This document shows, piece after piece, positions 1-9,108 of a stretch of DNA of 64,000 nucleotides. This DNA is from Mesorhizobium sp. LMG 17147. GTDB taxonomy: Bacteria > Pseudomonadota > Alphaproteobacteria > Rhizobiales > Rhizobiaceae. A program made the position numbers and the translations under genes. Position 1 is the stretch's first letter. The number at the start of each line of letters is the position of its first letter. The notes below the pieces were generated by a model. That model saw nothing but the letters and a program-made list of their open reading frames with translations. It was not told where the DNA came from and ran no database searches. The stretch covers positions 295,923 through 359,922 of the forward strand of contig NZ_JANCTC010000005.1 of NCBI RefSeq assembly GCF_024297145.1, read 5' to 3'.

Positions 1-446
1 ATGTGCTGGCGGATATTGGCGCGGGCGGCGCGGATCGCCGCCGAATCGGGCGAGCCGCCGCCTGCCGTTTCCGGCATGACCGGCTTCAGGACGCGCTCGC
101 GCACCAGATGCCGGGTAACCTCGCTTTCCGCCTTGTTGAGGTACCAGTCGGTCAGCCGGCGGATTTCGGCGCGCTCCATCGGATCCTCGGCGAACAGCCG
201 CTTGTCGCGCTTGAGTACGCCGCGCGTCTCGTCGAGATATTCGGCGATGACCATCGCGCCGACGATCGGCACGTCGCCCTCGGCAAGCAGGATCGGCAGC
301 GTGCCGGCCGGGTTCAGTGCCAGGAACTCCTTGCGCCGCGTCCACGGCTTTTCTTCGATCAGCGCCAGTTCCTCGGCATACTCGCCAAAGGCGAGGCGGA
401 CGAAGCGGCAGCTGGCGAACATCGGATGGTGGAAAAGCGTCAGCAT
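1..446 (-). CDS. FzlA-like glutathione S-transferase family protein (3' end cut by window)
   Basis: The first 148 codons read [10 protein letters not shown] at the start, followed by a thioredoxin-fold GST N-domain with the [10 protein letters not shown] stretch (about residues 44-53) and an EYLDETRG motif, then the start of the helical C-domain. This resembles the alphaproteobacterial GST-like protein FzlA, which binds FtsZ and acts in division; many plain GSTs look similar. The gene reads off the left edge. It is divergent from uppP, a neighbour arrangement I recall from other Rhizobiales. The start ATG is at 446-444 and has only a weak ribosome binding site. The GST family call is firm; the FzlA assignment is an inference. 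Confidence 0.8.
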   Translation of the reverse strand, partial: MLTLFHHPMFASCRFVRLAFGEYAEELALIEEKPWTRRKEFLALNPAGTLPILLAEGDVPIVGAMVIAEYLDETRGVLKRDKRLFAEDPMERAEIRRLTDWYLNKAESEVTRHLVRERVLKPVMPETAGGGSPDSAAIRAARANIRQH

Positions 447-607
447 GGTCCCGCGATAATAGAGCGCACTGGCAAATCGCCGGCTGCGCCGGTAAGTCTT
501 GGCCGCCCGATTCAGGGGCTGTCAGGGTGCTGCGACCTATAGGGGGAGTTCCGCGCCGTGACAAGCAAACCGTTTTCTCAAGCCCGCCCTCCAACGCCGA
601 GGTTGCC

Positions 608-1414
608 ATGGAAAGCCAAACCGTAGTCGAAGCGCTGCTGCTCGGCATGCTCGAAGGCCTGACCGAGTTTATTCCGGTGTCTTCGACCGGTCATATCCTG
701 CTCGCCGGCCATTTCCTCGGCTTTCATTCGACCGGCAAGGCCTTCGAGATCCTGATCCAGCTCGGCGCCATATTGGCGATCCTCAGCGTCTATTTCCGCC
801 GTCTCTGGAAGATGCTGCTCGAGCTGCCCTACGATCGGCTGACGCGGCATTTCGTCCTTGGCATTCTCATCGCATTCCTGCCGGCGGCCATTATCGGCGC
901 ACTGGCGCATGACTTCATCAAGACGGTGCTGTTCGAATCGCCGCGGCTGATCTGCATCATGCTGATGATCGGCGGTGTCATCCTGCTGCTGGTCGATCGC
1001 ATGACGCCGAAGCCGTATTACCACGATGTCGAGCGGTTTCCGACCAGGCTTTATCTGCAGATCGGGCTGTTCCAGTGCTTGTCGCTAATCCCCGGCACGT
1101 CGCGTTCGGGCTCGACCATCGTCGGCGCGCTGCTGCTCGGCGTCGACAAGCGGTCGGCGGCGGAATTCTCTTTCTTCCTTGCCATCCCGACGATGGTCGG
1201 CGCCTTCGCCTTCGACCTGTTCAAGAACCGCAATGTGCTAAGCAGCGCCGACTTGCCCATCATCACGGTCGGCTTCGTTGCCGCCTTCGTCACCGCGCTA
1301 ATCGTCGTGCGCTTCCTGCTCGACTACGTCTCGCGCCATGGCTACGCGCTGTTCGGCTGGTGGCGGCTGGTCGTCGGCATCGTCGGGCTGACGGGGCTGG
1401 CAATCTGGGGGTGA
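608..1414 (+). CDS. uppP: Undecaprenyl-diphosphate phosphatase UppP/BacA
   Basis: The product is a 268-residue integral membrane enzyme that dephosphorylates undecaprenyl diphosphate to recycle the lipid carrier for peptidoglycan and other envelope polymers; its activity can raise bacitracin resistance. The family motif [14 protein letters not shown] lies at about residues 16-29 and the second motif PGTSRSGST in the middle of the protein; hydrophobic helices fill the rest. The length is normal for the family. An open frame extends far upstream, but the ATG at 608 begins exactly where homologous proteins begin ([13 protein letters not shown]), so that start was chosen. Confidence 0.96.
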   Translation: MESQTVVEALLLGMLEGLTEFIPVSSTGHILLAGHFLGFHSTGKAFEILIQLGAILAILSVYFRRLWKMLLELPYDRLTRHFVLGILIAFLPAAIIGALAHDFIKTVLFESPRLICIMLMIGGVILLLVDRMTPKPYYHDVERFPTRLYLQIGLFQCLSLIPGTSRSGSTIVGALLLGVDKRSAAEFSFFLAIPTMVGAFAFDLFKNRNVLSSADLPIITVGFVAAFVTALIVVRFLLDYVSRHGYALFGWWRLVVGIVGLTGLAIWG

Positions 1415-1509
1415 GCCGGCGCGGATAGCGCAAATCCCAGCCGGAACTCTATTCTTGCCTGAAGCCGAGCCATACGATCTTGTGGACGTATGGTTGGCAG
1501 GGGGAATGC

Positions 1510-2760
1510 GTGAGCGAAGTTCTTGACGCCCTCATTATTGGTGCCGGTCCGGCGGGACTCGGCGTCAGCTACTTCTTGAAACGGCAGGGCCGCGACCACC
1601 GTGTACTCGATCGAGGCCGGATTGGCGAAACGTGGCGAACGCAGCGATGGAACTCGTTTCGACTGAACTCGCCGACCATCCGCTCCATCTTACCCGGTGA
1701 TTCCTACGACGGCCCCGAGCCGTGGGGCGCGATAACCCACCACGAGTTCGTCGCATACCTCGAAGGCTATGCCGAGCGGCACCGCTTGCCGGTAAGCACT
1801 CAAACTCCGGTGCAAGAGCTGACCAGAGACGACGGGATCTTTCGCATCACCACGACGGACAGGGCATTTCTGGCGCGCACTGTGGTGATCGCCACCGGCG
1901 ACCAGAATCGGCAGGTCCGGCCACCAGGGTCGGCGGATTTGCCAACCGCAATTCGCCAAGTCGATTCCTCGGCCTATCGCAACCCGGCCGAGTTCGAGAG
2001 TGGCGCGGTGCTGGTGGTCGGAAGCGGCCAGTCGGGCGGCCAGATCGCCGAGGATCTGGCGTCGGCAGGACGTGTGGTCTTTTTGGCGACCAGCCGCAAC
2101 GGCCGTTGGGTGCGGCGCTACCGCGGGGGCAACATACTCAAATGGCTGACGCTGTCCGGGTTTCTCGACGTTCCACGCAAGGAACTCGTCCTCCCCTCCG
2201 GCAAGCTGCAGGCCCGCGCGCTGGTCGGCGCGACCCACACGATCAGCCTGCAATCGCTGAGCGCGCAGGGCGTGGTGCTGCTCGGCCGCTTCAGGGGTGT
2301 GGAGAACGGCAACCTCGTCTTCGGCGACGAGCTCGACGACCATATGCGATTTGCCGACGAAGTCTCGGCGAATGCCAAGCGCCTGGTTGACGAGTACATC
2401 GAGCGCGCCGGCCTCGATGCGCCACCGGCCGAGGACGATCCGGCCGAGACGATTGAACCGCGCTTGCCCGATCCTCCGATCCGCTCCCTCGACTGGACGG
2501 CGAGCGGCATCAGATCGGTGATCTGGTGCACGGGCTTCACCGGCGATTTCTCGTGGGTTCGGCTTCCCGGCGCGCTCGATGCAGCCGGCCAGCCCGTCCA
2601 CGAGGATGGCGTCGGTGCTGTTCCAGGTCTCTTTTTCGCCGGCCTCGATTTCGGATCGACGCGGAAGTCGGGCACCATACCGGCCATTCCAGAGGAGGCG
2701 GCCGCCATCGTGGAGCGACTTGTCCAAGCGCGAGCCGACTTGCCACGGAACGGCGTCTAA
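1510..2760 (+). CDS. FAD/NAD(P)-dependent flavoprotein monooxygenase (CzcO-like)
   Basis: The predicted protein has 416 residues. The N-terminus carries an FAD-binding GAGPAG motif, and a second Rossmann motif, GSGQSG, near residue 168 would bind NADPH. An ATGD segment lies between them, as in class B flavin monooxygenases and the CzcO/TrkA-like flavoprotein group. The substrate cannot be read from sequence. The GTG at 1510 is preferred because AGGGGG lies just upstream and the FAD motif then sits at the usual distance; an in-frame ATG at 1480 is the alternative. The gene stands alone between uppP and a decayed region. Confidence 0.82.
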   Translation: MSEVLDALIIGAGPAGLGVSYFLKRQGRDHRVLDRGRIGETWRTQRWNSFRLNSPTIRSILPGDSYDGPEPWGAITHHEFVAYLEGYAERHRLPVSTQTPVQELTRDDGIFRITTTDRAFLARTVVIATGDQNRQVRPPGSADLPTAIRQVDSSAYRNPAEFESGAVLVVGSGQSGGQIAEDLASAGRVVFLATSRNGRWVRRYRGGNILKWLTLSGFLDVPRKELVLPSGKLQARALVGATHTISLQSLSAQGVVLLGRFRGVENGNLVFGDELDDHMRFADEVSANAKRLVDEYIERAGLDAPPAEDDPAETIEPRLPDPPIRSLDWTASGIRSVIWCTGFTGDFSWVRLPGALDAAGQPVHEDGVGAVPGLFFAGLDFGSTRKSGTIPAIPEEAAAIVERLVQARADLPRNGV

Positions 2761-2840
2761 ACCAGCCGACGAACGCGGGTTCTTGAACTGCAAGAACATG
2801 ACAGCTCTGGCGCGATCAAGACGACGCACGCTGCCTTTTA

Positions 2841-2981
2841 TCGAAGCGCACCGGCAATTTTCCGTAGTCCGATTGGTGCGACAGCCAGAAGTCGCCGGCA
2901 CCTTCGATACGGCGCTCCGATTCACGGCCGACTGCATCCATTTGCCTCTATCAGCGTGCGGCGGCCTTGACCTCGGCGCAT
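2841..2981 (-). pseudogene. Decayed partial copy of the yraN (UPF0102) gene
   Basis: About 140 bp closely match the middle and 3' part of the intact yraN gene at 4642-4782 in the same orientation. Shared blocks include tcgaagcgcacc, cagccagaa and gctccgattcac. The copy lacks the N-terminal coding part, including most of the nuclease-like core, and is not preceded by a start. It lies in the 2761-3086 gap, where I see no other gene. It looks like a leftover of an old duplication or recombination event. Confidence 0.7.
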
Positions 2982-3086
2982 CTTGACCTCGGCTGGTCGT
3001 CGTCGTGCTGACAGCACTGGCCATATGGGATGAGCCGGCGCAGTCGTTCGGAATGGTCGACCTGGAGACGCCAAAAATGAGGCGTG

Positions 3087-3323
3087 TCAAGGCGCGCGAT
3101 CGGTCAGCGCGCTCGCGCCTTCCTCCGCGGCGCAATGTGCGCAGCAGTAGATGATGTCATCCTGTTCGACGCCATGTCCGATGATCCGGCATCCGCAATG
3201 CGGACACGTCGGAGCAAGTTTCTGGACCGCGCATTCGAAGCTGTCGAATGTGTAGGTCTCGTCGGCCATCGTCACGTTGAAAGCCTTGTCGTAGTCATTC
3301 CCGCATTGATCGCATCTGGCCAT
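3087..3323 (-). CDS. Small cysteine-rich zinc-ribbon/metallothionein-like protein
   Basis: The product is 78 residues with an N-terminal CDQC pair, a central CPHCGC cluster and a C-terminal YCCAHCA cluster. The last resembles the end of prokaryotic metallothioneins (SmtA/BmtA type), so metal binding, probably zinc, is likely. An exact function is not known to me. The ATG at 3323 is supported by GAAGGAAA a few bases upstream; an open frame extends 13 codons further but has no better site. A stress-promoter-like site lies at 3361-3385. Confidence 0.75.
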   Translation of the reverse strand: MARCDQCGNDYDKAFNVTMADETYTFDSFECAVQKLAPTCPHCGCRIIGHGVEQDDIIYCCAHCAAEEGASALTDRAP

Positions 3324-3360
3324 GGTTCTTTTCCTTCTTTCACTGGCTCCAAGCTCGACC

Positions 3361-3385
3361 AACCTGTCGCGCGGCGATAGGTTCC
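3361..3385 (-). promoter_or_regulatory. Possible EcfG-type promoter (GGAAC-N16-GGTT)
   Basis: Read on the minus strand, GGAAC (3385-3381) is followed after 16 bases by GGTT (3364-3361). The alphaproteobacterial EcfG consensus is GGAAC-N16/17-cGTT, so only the weakly conserved first base of the -10 differs. It lies about 40 bp upstream of the Cys-rich gene start. Confidence 0.45.
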
Positions 3386-3410
3386 CGCCAGGATCAGGGG
3401 GCCGTCCTAG

Positions 3411-4382
3411 CTAAGGCGGAGACGAGCGCGAGCCTACGCCACGGCGCTGTTCGATCGCACGGATCACCTCGTCGATACCCCGCGGCTCGATGTCGAGTTC
3501 CTTAAGGCCCGGCGCGTCGATTGCTGCCACATTGTCCTGACGCATGAGGTCGATCTGGTTGCGCGTTATGGGGGCAGCCGGGAGGAGTTCCGCGACGCCA
3601 GCCAAGGCGTTCCATACCGCAAACGGCACCGGCATCAGCTTGACGTGCGTATCGAGCTGTCGGGCGATCTCCCGAAGCAGTTCCTTATAGGTATAGATAC
3701 GCGGGCCACCGAACTCGAATATGGATGAACCCTTGTGGCTTCGCCCGTCGATCAGCCGGCTCACTGCTTCTGCTACGTCTGCCACATAGACCGGCTGAAG
3801 CCGTGTGCCTCCATCGCCGAACAGCGGATAGACCGGCAGGAGGCGTATCAGCCTCACAATGGTCGTCAGGAAAGCGTCGTCAGGTCCGGTCATGACGGCG
3901 GGACGCACAATGAAAGCGCCGGGAAATGCGCTTTCCACGGCACCTTCTCCGCGCCCACGCGCCCTTATGTAATTCGAATCCGATTGAGGATCGGAGCCGA
4001 TCCCTGAAATCTGGACGAACTGGTCGATCGCGCGGTCGTGCGACGCGGCAGCGAGATCGCCCGCGGCTTTCACATGCACGCGTTCAAAGGTCTGGACGCC
4101 CTGCTCGACGTAAAGACTGACGGCATTCACGACCGCCCGCGATCCGGTAATAGCCGACCGGATCGAGGACGCATCCGTTATATCCGCCTCGACTGCTTCG
4201 GGCATCCTTCTAATCGAGGAGAAGACCAGGGCCACGCGAGCCGGATGGCGAGATGCGGCGCGCACCGTGAAACCTCTTTCGAGGAGCCGCTTCACGATCC
4301 TGCGCCCGAGAAAGCCAGTTCCGCCGAACACGGTGACGATCCGTTCCGGGTTGAGATCGTCGGGATCCATTTGCCTCGCCAT
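3411..4382 (-). CDS. NAD(P)-binding epimerase-like protein (complex I NDUFA9-subunit family)
   Basis: The protein has about 323 residues and an atypical short-chain dehydrogenase fold. The nucleotide motif FGGTGFLG lies close to the N-terminus, followed by basic residues that would suit NADP. The bacterial NDUFA9-like family is usually annotated as complex I-associated, but this gene is not near nuo genes, so a role in respiration is not shown here. The start at 4382 follows GAGGACAAAGGG; a second ATG four codons inside also has an acceptable site. A possible EcfG-type promoter lies upstream at 4464-4488. Confidence 0.82.
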   Translation of the reverse strand: MARQMDPDDLNPERIVTVFGGTGFLGRRIVKRLLERGFTVRAASRHPARVALVFSSIRRMPEAVEADITDASSIRSAITGSRAVVNAVSLYVEQGVQTFERVHVKAAGDLAAASHDRAIDQFVQISGIGSDPQSDSNYIRARGRGEGAVESAFPGAFIVRPAVMTGPDDAFLTTIVRLIRLLPVYPLFGDGGTRLQPVYVADVAEAVSRLIDGRSHKGSSIFEFGGPRIYTYKELLREIARQLDTHVKLMPVPFAVWNALAGVAELLPAAPITRNQIDLMRQDNVAAIDAPGLKELDIEPRGIDEVIRAIEQRRGVGSRSSPP

Positions 4383-4463
4383 CCCTTTGTCCTCGCATAG
4401 CTGCCACGAGGACTGCCCTGGCCGGCATTTGAACCAGCCCATCGAACATCAGGACGATTGAGG

Positions 4464-4488
4464 AACAACGCAGGAACGCTTTTGTTCC
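4464..4488 (-). promoter_or_regulatory. Possible EcfG-type promoter (GGAAC-N16-TGTT)
   Basis: On the minus strand GGAAC (4488-4484) is followed after 16 bases by TGTT (4467-4464). This matches the EcfG consensus except for the weak first -10 base. It lies about 80 bp upstream of the epimerase-like gene. Overlapping GGAAC/GTTCC repeats around it could make the match fortuitous. Confidence 0.35.
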
Positions 4489-4574
4489 AGTCAGCGCTGG
4501 GGGGACGCTTGACAGATCGGCAAACCATGATCTGAACCGCAGGCGCAGCAAAACGGCCCCACTTCGAGAATGGC

Positions 4575-4952
4575 CTAGTTTCGCCCGTAAAACACATTCT
4601 CGACATGCACCGGCCAGCGCCACGGCAGCACCGCCACCATGTCGAAGCGCACCGATAATTTTCCGTAATCGGATTGGCGCGACAGCCAGAAATCGGCGGC
4701 GCCTTCGATGCGGTGCTCCGATTCACGACCGACGGCTTCCATTGCCTCCATCAGCGTGCGGCGCGCCTTGACCTCGACGATCAGCACCAGATCGCCACGC
4801 CGCGCGATCAGGTCGATCTCGCCGAACCTGGTGCGGTGGCGGCGGGCAAGAATTCGGTAGCCTTTCAGCATCAGCGCCGCCGCCGCCAGCCATTCGCCGT
4901 GATGGCCGCGCCGATAGGCCTTTTGCCGGCTGGCGCTTGGCCGTTCAGCCAT
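4575..4952 (-). CDS. yraN: YraN family protein (UPF0102)
   Basis: The product is 125 residues with the restriction-endonuclease-like core of UPF0102: G-x-x-GE-x-x-AAAxLxxxGY, then [12 protein letters not shown] and VEVKAR. The precise cellular role of the family is unsettled. It overlaps the end of rsmI by 8 bp, the usual rsmI-yraN pairing, so the two are probably co-transcribed. The ATG at 4952 gives the usual family N-terminus. A decayed copy of its 3' portion lies at 2841-2981. Confidence 0.92.
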   Translation of the reverse strand: MAERPSASRQKAYRRGHHGEWLAAAALMLKGYRILARRHRTRFGEIDLIARRGDLVLIVEVKARRTLMEAMEAVGRESEHRIEGAADFWLSRQSDYGKLSVRFDMVAVLPWRWPVHVENVFYGRN

Positions 4953-5871
4953 CGCCGTCTCCGCCGGCCCCGGCTCTTCCAGCATTCTTGAGGTCGAGCA
5001 GCCGACGATAGAGCGTCTGCTTCTGGCCACCCGTCATCTTGGCGGCTTCCGCCGCTGCCTTGGAGGCCGGCATTTCGGCGGCGAGCGAAAGCAGCAGCCG
5101 GTCGATGTCTTCTGGCTCATCAGCGACCGCATCGGCCGGGCCGACGCAGATGACGATTTCACCCTTGGGCGTATCGGCTCCCGCATAATGGCCGGCGAGC
5201 GATTGCAGGGTGCCGGTCCGCATCTCCTCGAAAGTCTTGGTCAGCTCGCGGCCGATCGCCGCCTTGCGGGCACCGCCCAGCACCTCGACCATGGCACTGA
5301 GCGTCTCGGCCAGCCGGCGCGGCGATTCGAAGAAGATCAACGTTGCCGGCACCGCCTTCAGCTCTTCCAGCCGCGTCAGCCGCTGCCCGGTCTTCACCGG
5401 CAGGAAGCCGGCAAACAGAAACGCGTCCGAGGGCAGGCCGGATGCCGTCAAAGCGGCAAGTGCTGCTGATGGGCCGGGGATCGGCACGACACGAATGCCG
5501 CGTTCCAGCGCCTCACCGACCAGCCGGTAGCCGGGGTCGGAGATGAGCGGCGTGCCGGCATCCGAGATCAGCGCTACGCTTTGGCCGGCCAGCAGCGCCG
5601 CGATCAGCTTCGGTCCGGCCTCGCCGGCATTGTGCTCGTGGTAGGCGGTGGTGCGGCGGCGGATGCCGTAGCGGTCGAGCAGCACGCGGCTGACGCGTGT
5701 GTCCTCGCAAGCGACGATATCGGCGGCGGCGAGCGTTTCCAGCGCGCGCAGCGTGATGTCGGCGAGATTGCCGATAGGCGTCGCGACCAGGTAGAGCGCC
5801 GGCTCGAGCGGCCGGGCGGCGATTTCGGTCTGCCCGACCACATAACTGCGTTTGGCCGATTCGCCGGTCAC
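4945..5871 (-). CDS. rsmI: 16S rRNA (cytidine(1402)-2'-O)-methyltransferase
   Basis: The protein has about 308 residues of the tetrapyrrole methylase fold. It uses S-adenosylmethionine to 2'-O-methylate C1402 in the ribosomal decoding centre. The hallmark [10 protein letters not shown] lies near the N-terminus, followed by CEDTR, YHEHN and [13 protein letters not shown]. The GTG at 5871 is preferred because GGAG lies about nine bases upstream and the product then matches family length; the frame is open for 40 more codons upstream. It is the first gene of the rsmI-yraN pair. Confidence 0.94.
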   Translation of the reverse strand: MTGESAKRSYVVGQTEIAARPLEPALYLVATPIGNLADITLRALETLAAADIVACEDTRVSRVLLDRYGIRRRTTAYHEHNAGEAGPKLIAALLAGQSVALISDAGTPLISDPGYRLVGEALERGIRVVPIPGPSAALAALTASGLPSDAFLFAGFLPVKTGQRLTRLEELKAVPATLIFFESPRRLAETLSAMVEVLGGARKAAIGRELTKTFEEMRTGTLQSLAGHYAGADTPKGEIVICVGPADAVADEPEDIDRLLLSLAAEMPASKAAAEAAKMTGGQKQTLYRRLLDLKNAGRAGAGGDGDG

Positions 5872-6047
5872 CTGCACAACTCCGTTCGACCCTGTTTGGC
5901 ACGGCTCACGCTTGCTTGCAAAAGCCTGGGTTGCAAAGGCCCGGGTTCCAAAAGGGATGCCGACGTGAACCAGCCGCCATGCCTTCGCCATAGTAGGGAA
6001 CGAAACCGTTGCCGGCGAATTTTACACCTGATCTCGGGAGGAGCAGG

Positions 6048-6233
6048 ATGAACAGCCTGACCATACAGGACGTTTTCGAACCCTACTATGCCGGCCGCAA
6101 ACGCTTCGCCCTGCCATGCGACAAGAGCCTGCCTGCCGAAGCCGCAGATGGCAGAGCCAAGAAGCCGCGTGCACGCCAGCGATCGGCCGAGGGCAAGCCC
6201 GCAAACGAAACCGACCGCAAGATGGAGCACTGA
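6048..6233 (+). CDS. Small basic hypothetical protein
   Basis: A 61-residue protein beginning MNSLTIQDVF, preceded by a very strong GGGAGGAGCAGG ribosome binding site. The N-terminal 20 residues are mixed and the rest is rich in Lys, Arg, Glu and Ala. I recognise no domain. It is divergent from rsmI and followed 7 bp later by another short frame. Confidence 0.5.
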   Translation: MNSLTIQDVFEPYYAGRKRFALPCDKSLPAEAADGRAKKPRARQRSAEGKPANETDRKMEH

Positions 6234-6240
6234 CCGGACG

Positions 6241-6426
6241 ATGCCCAATCGCTTCGACATTTTCATCACCCGCCTCGAAACAAAAAGCGCCCGCGATGGC
6301 GCAGCGTCACATTCCACAGACGACCAGCACCATGCCTCACGCGACAAAAGCGAGATCAAGCCGGCCCGTTCCGGAGAGACCAGCGAAAAAGATCGCGCCA
6401 AACACCGCCACAAGCACGAGGCTTGA
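6241..6426 (+). CDS. Possible small hydrophilic protein
   Basis: A 61-codon frame starting MPNRFDIFITRLETKS, then a low-complexity tail rich in His, Lys, Ser and Asp. Its ATG is 7 bp after the previous stop, with GGACG upstream, so translational coupling is possible. No homology is recognised and it may be non-coding. Confidence 0.3.
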   Translation: MPNRFDIFITRLETKSARDGAASHSTDDQHHASRDKSEIKPARSGETSEKDRAKHRHKHEA

Positions 6427-6437
6427 CCCCGCAAACC

Positions 6438-6824
6438 TTAGCGATCGGTCGAGACAGTTCTCGAAGTGCGGTTGCGCATGCTCCGCGATGTATCATCACC
6501 CAGATACTTCGAGACACGGGCCTCCAGCAGGCCCACCAGAGCCGGGTCCATGAATGCATAGTCGTCGGGAATAGCGAGGCAGATTACTCGAGCCTTTTTC
6601 AGGCTTGTCTTCTCTTGAATTTCTGCTGCAGTTTGGCGCGGTGCGTTTTTTCCATCACGAAGATGATGTCGGCCCAGGCGACGAGTTCATGCGTCAACAG
6701 AATGTCGGCATCGTGATTAGTGCCCGGCCGAAGCGACCTCGATGTCCCGCCGCTTGGAAAACACCTGCTCCGCCGTCGGGCTGCGCAAGCGATTCTGGCT
6801 GCAGGTGAAGAGAACGTTCTTCAA
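6438..6824 (-). pseudogene. Frameshifted low-molecular-weight protein-tyrosine-phosphatase-like gene
   Basis: Three consecutive reading frames on the minus strand together spell one protein. Frame 1 (from a TTG at 6824) reads KNVLFTCSQNRLRSPTAEQ up to VASAG, then stops. Frame 2 continues NHDADILLTHEL, then DIIFVMEKTHRAKLQ, then stops. Frame 3 continues KKARVICLAIPDDYAFMDP to the end. The parts match in order the short LMW-PTP-like proteins (CSQNRLRSPT replaces the classical CxGNxCRSP loop). Two frameshifts break the gene. It lies 4 bp after hemW in the same direction, so it was probably once co-transcribed. Confidence 0.8.
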
Positions 6825-6828
6825 CGTG

Positions 6829-7992
6829 CTATCTGGCCAAATCCGCCACGACCGCATCGAGCACGATCATGCCGGCCGGCGTGGCGCGCAGGCGGGCATT
6901 GCCGATCGGTGCCACCAGGCCTTCGTCCTGCAGCACCGACAGCCGTGCCGTCGACAGGCCGCGCCCTGAAAATGCCTCGTAGCGGGAAAGGTCGATGCCT
7001 TCCGCCAGCCTCAGCCCCATCAGCAGGAACTCGTCGGCCTCTTCCGACCGCGTCAGGATTTCGCCGCCGGTAACGCCATGGCCCTTGGCCTCGACCAGAT
7101 TGGCCCAGGTCTCCGGCATTCTCTCGGCGATCGTCACCACGCGGCGGCCATTTTCGACGAACCGGCCATGCGCGCCGGGACCGACGCCGACATATTCGCC
7201 ATAACGCCAGTAGGTGAGATTGTGCCGGCTTTCGGCGCCGGGCCTGGCGTGGTTGGAAATTTCGTAGGCCGGCAGTCCGCGCGCGGCGGTGATCTCCTGC
7301 GTTAACGCGTAGAGATCGGCGGCAAGCTCATTGTCTGGAATGATGAATTTCCTTGCCGCATGCAGTGCATGGAACGGCGTGCCTTCCTCGATGGTCAGCT
7401 GATAGAGCGACAGATGGTCTGCGGCGTGGCCGATCGCCTGCTCGAGCTCCGTCTGCCACGCCTCAGGCGTCTGGCCGGGCCGCGCGTAGATCAGGTCGAA
7501 CGACAGCCGTGGGAAAATCTCGCGCGCCAGGCCGATCGCATGCAGGGCCTCATCGACATTGTGCAAGCGGCCGAGAAAGCGCAGATCCTTGTCGTTCAGC
7601 GCCTGCACGCCAAGCGACACCCGGTTGATGCCCGCCGCGCGATAGCCGCGAAAGCGCTCGGCCTCGACCGAGGAAGGATTGGCCTCCAGCGTCACCTCGA
7701 TGCCGCCGGGCACCGTCCAGTTCTTCGCCACGGCATCCAGCACCGCCGCCACGGTCTGCGGCTTCATCAGCGACGGCGTGCCGCCGCCAAGAAAGATGCT
7801 GGTCACCTCGCGCGGCCCGGTGCGGCCGCGCATCGTCGCCAGCTCGGTCTCGAAGGCGCGGGCAAAACGCTCCTGGTCGACCGGCTGGTGGCGGACATGG
7901 CTGTTGAAGTCGCAATAGGGGCATTTGGCCGCGCAGAATGGCCAGTGGACGTAGACGCCGAAACCGGGGCTGCGGTCGAGCAGCATGGTCAT
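6829..7992 (-). CDS. hemW: Radical SAM protein HemW (heme chaperone, HemN-like)
   Basis: The protein has 387 residues. The radical-SAM 4Fe-4S motif CAAKCPYC is at residues 20-27, preceded by GVYVHWPFC. The stretches GGGTPSLM and [15 protein letters not shown] follow, as in the HemW/oxygen-independent coproporphyrinogen oxidase-like family. HemW acts as a heme-insertion chaperone and is often misannotated as HemN. The start ATG at 7992 overlaps the rdgB stop as ATGA, so translation is probably coupled. A broken phosphatase gene follows immediately. Confidence 0.94.
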   Translation of the reverse strand: MTMLLDRSPGFGVYVHWPFCAAKCPYCDFNSHVRHQPVDQERFARAFETELATMRGRTGPREVTSIFLGGGTPSLMKPQTVAAVLDAVAKNWTVPGGIEVTLEANPSSVEAERFRGYRAAGINRVSLGVQALNDKDLRFLGRLHNVDEALHAIGLAREIFPRLSFDLIYARPGQTPEAWQTELEQAIGHAADHLSLYQLTIEEGTPFHALHAARKFIIPDNELAADLYALTQEITAARGLPAYEISNHARPGAESRHNLTYWRYGEYVGVGPGAHGRFVENGRRVVTIAERMPETWANLVEAKGHGVTGGEILTRSEEADEFLLMGLRLAEGIDLSRYEAFSGRGLSTARLSVLQDEGLVAPIGNARLRATPAGMIVLDAVVADLAR

Positions 7993-8666
7993 GCGCCGGC
8001 CAATCGGGCTTGTGCGAATTTCTGGAAAGCACGGGCACGGTGCGACAATGCGGTTGGCTGGCCGGGCTTCCAGCCATGCTTTTCCTCCGCGCTCATCTCG
8101 CCGAAGGTCTTTTCGAACCCATCGGGCAAGAACACCGGATCGTAGCCGAAGCCGAGCTCGCCGCGCGGCGGCCATACCAGCGTGCCCTCGACCTCACCGC
8201 GAAAATATTCCGCCTGGCCATCGGGGAAGGCAAGGCAGATGACCGCGACAAAGCGGCCCTTGCGCTGGGCAGGCGTGATCGCGCCAACTTCTTGCAAGGC
8301 CACTTCCGTGCGCTGCATGGCCATGCCGAAGTCGCGGGAGCCGTCCGGCGTCTCGGCCCAGTTGGCGGTGTAGACGCCGGGTGCGCCGTCGAGCGCATCG
8401 ACGCACAGGCCGGAATCGTCCGACAGCGCCGGCAATCCAGTTGCCTTGGCGGCGGCCAACGCCTTTATGAATGCGTTCTGCTCGAAGGTGGTGCCGGTCT
8501 CGTCCGGCTCCGGCAAGCCGTATTCCTTGGCGGACTTCGCTTCTATGCCGAATGGCGCCATCAGATCGGCGAATTCGCGCAATTTGCCGGCGTTATGGCT
8601 GGCGACGACGATCTTATGCCCATCAAGCGAATGAATAGTTGGTGAATGAACAGTTGGCGAATGCAT
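7989..8666 (-). CDS. rdgB: RdgB/HAM1 family non-canonical purine NTP pyrophosphatase
   Basis: The product is 225 residues and hydrolyses dITP, ITP and XTP to monophosphates, keeping deaminated purines out of DNA and RNA. The core starts [15 protein letters not shown], followed by [13 protein letters not shown], the SDDSGL motif, FGYDPVF and the C-terminal ALSHRARA. The N-terminus is extended by about 15 residues made of repeated HSPT(V/I) units encoded by a 15-bp tandem repeat. Its ATG overlaps the preceding stop as TGATG, and its stop overlaps hemW. Confidence 0.95.
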   Translation of the reverse strand: MHSPTVHSPTIHSLDGHKIVVASHNAGKLREFADLMAPFGIEAKSAKEYGLPEPDETGTTFEQNAFIKALAAAKATGLPALSDDSGLCVDALDGAPGVYTANWAETPDGSRDFGMAMQRTEVALQEVGAITPAQRKGRFVAVICLAFPDGQAEYFRGEVEGTLVWPPRGELGFGYDPVFLPDGFEKTFGEMSAEEKHGWKPGQPTALSHRARAFQKFAQARLAGA

Positions 8667-8670
8667 CAGA
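8626..8670. repeat. 15-bp imperfect tandem repeat at the rdgB start
   Basis: Three imperfect 15-bp units (two near-identical, gaatgaa-agttg type, and one degenerate) cover the rdgB start codon and encode [10 protein letters not shown] and HSLDG. The period is a multiple of three, so copy-number change would keep the frame. Confidence 0.6.
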
Positions 8671-9076
8671 TGCCCCAGATTCTTGGCTCGGCGAATTCGA
8701 TCGAATTGCCCGAGGGGTCGCGAATATAGATCGAGCGACCGCCCTGAGGCCATTCGAACTCGCTTTCGATGGCGATTTTCTTCGCCTCAAGATGCGCTTT
8801 CCAGCGCGGGATTTCATCCGCGCTTGCGGCGAAGCAAAGATGGCCCTCGCCGACCGTGCCATGCGGCGGCACGGGCAGCTTGGCGTCGGCCCGCGGCGGC
8901 ACTTTGGTCGCCTCGGCATTGAAGATAAGCAGCACGCCGTCGCCGCAGCGGAAGAAGAGATGCCTGCCATCGACCTTACCGAGCAGATCGAGCCCGAGGA
9001 CGCCCGAATAGAACCGTTCCGCGGCAGCAAGGTCCGTCACATAGAGTGCTGATTCCAGGATTGCGGAAGGAGTCAC
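8666..9076 (-). CDS. VOC family (glyoxalase/bleomycin-resistance fold) protein
   Basis: A 136-residue single-domain vicinal-oxygen-chelate protein. It shows two beta-alpha-beta modules, an N-terminal [14 protein letters not shown] and a C-terminal [12 protein letters not shown] with the Glu that commonly binds metal. The substrate is unknown. The start is a GTG at 9076 with a weak ribosome binding site. Its stop overlaps the rdgB start by one base (TGATG), giving a VOC-rdgB-hemW coupled run. Confidence 0.88.
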   Translation of the reverse strand: MTPSAILESALYVTDLAAAERFYSGVLGLDLLGKVDGRHLFFRCGDGVLLIFNAEATKVPPRADAKLPVPPHGTVGEGHLCFAASADEIPRWKAHLEAKKIAIESEFEWPQGGRSIYIRDPSGNSIEFAEPRIWGI

Positions 9077-9108
9077 AGGATCGCCAATCTCTTCAATATT
9101 GACCGCAG

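Noticed and set aside
5998..6022. EcfG-like GGAAC near the small-protein gene at 6048
   Set aside because: The following CGTT is only 5 bases away and no match exists at 16-17 bases.
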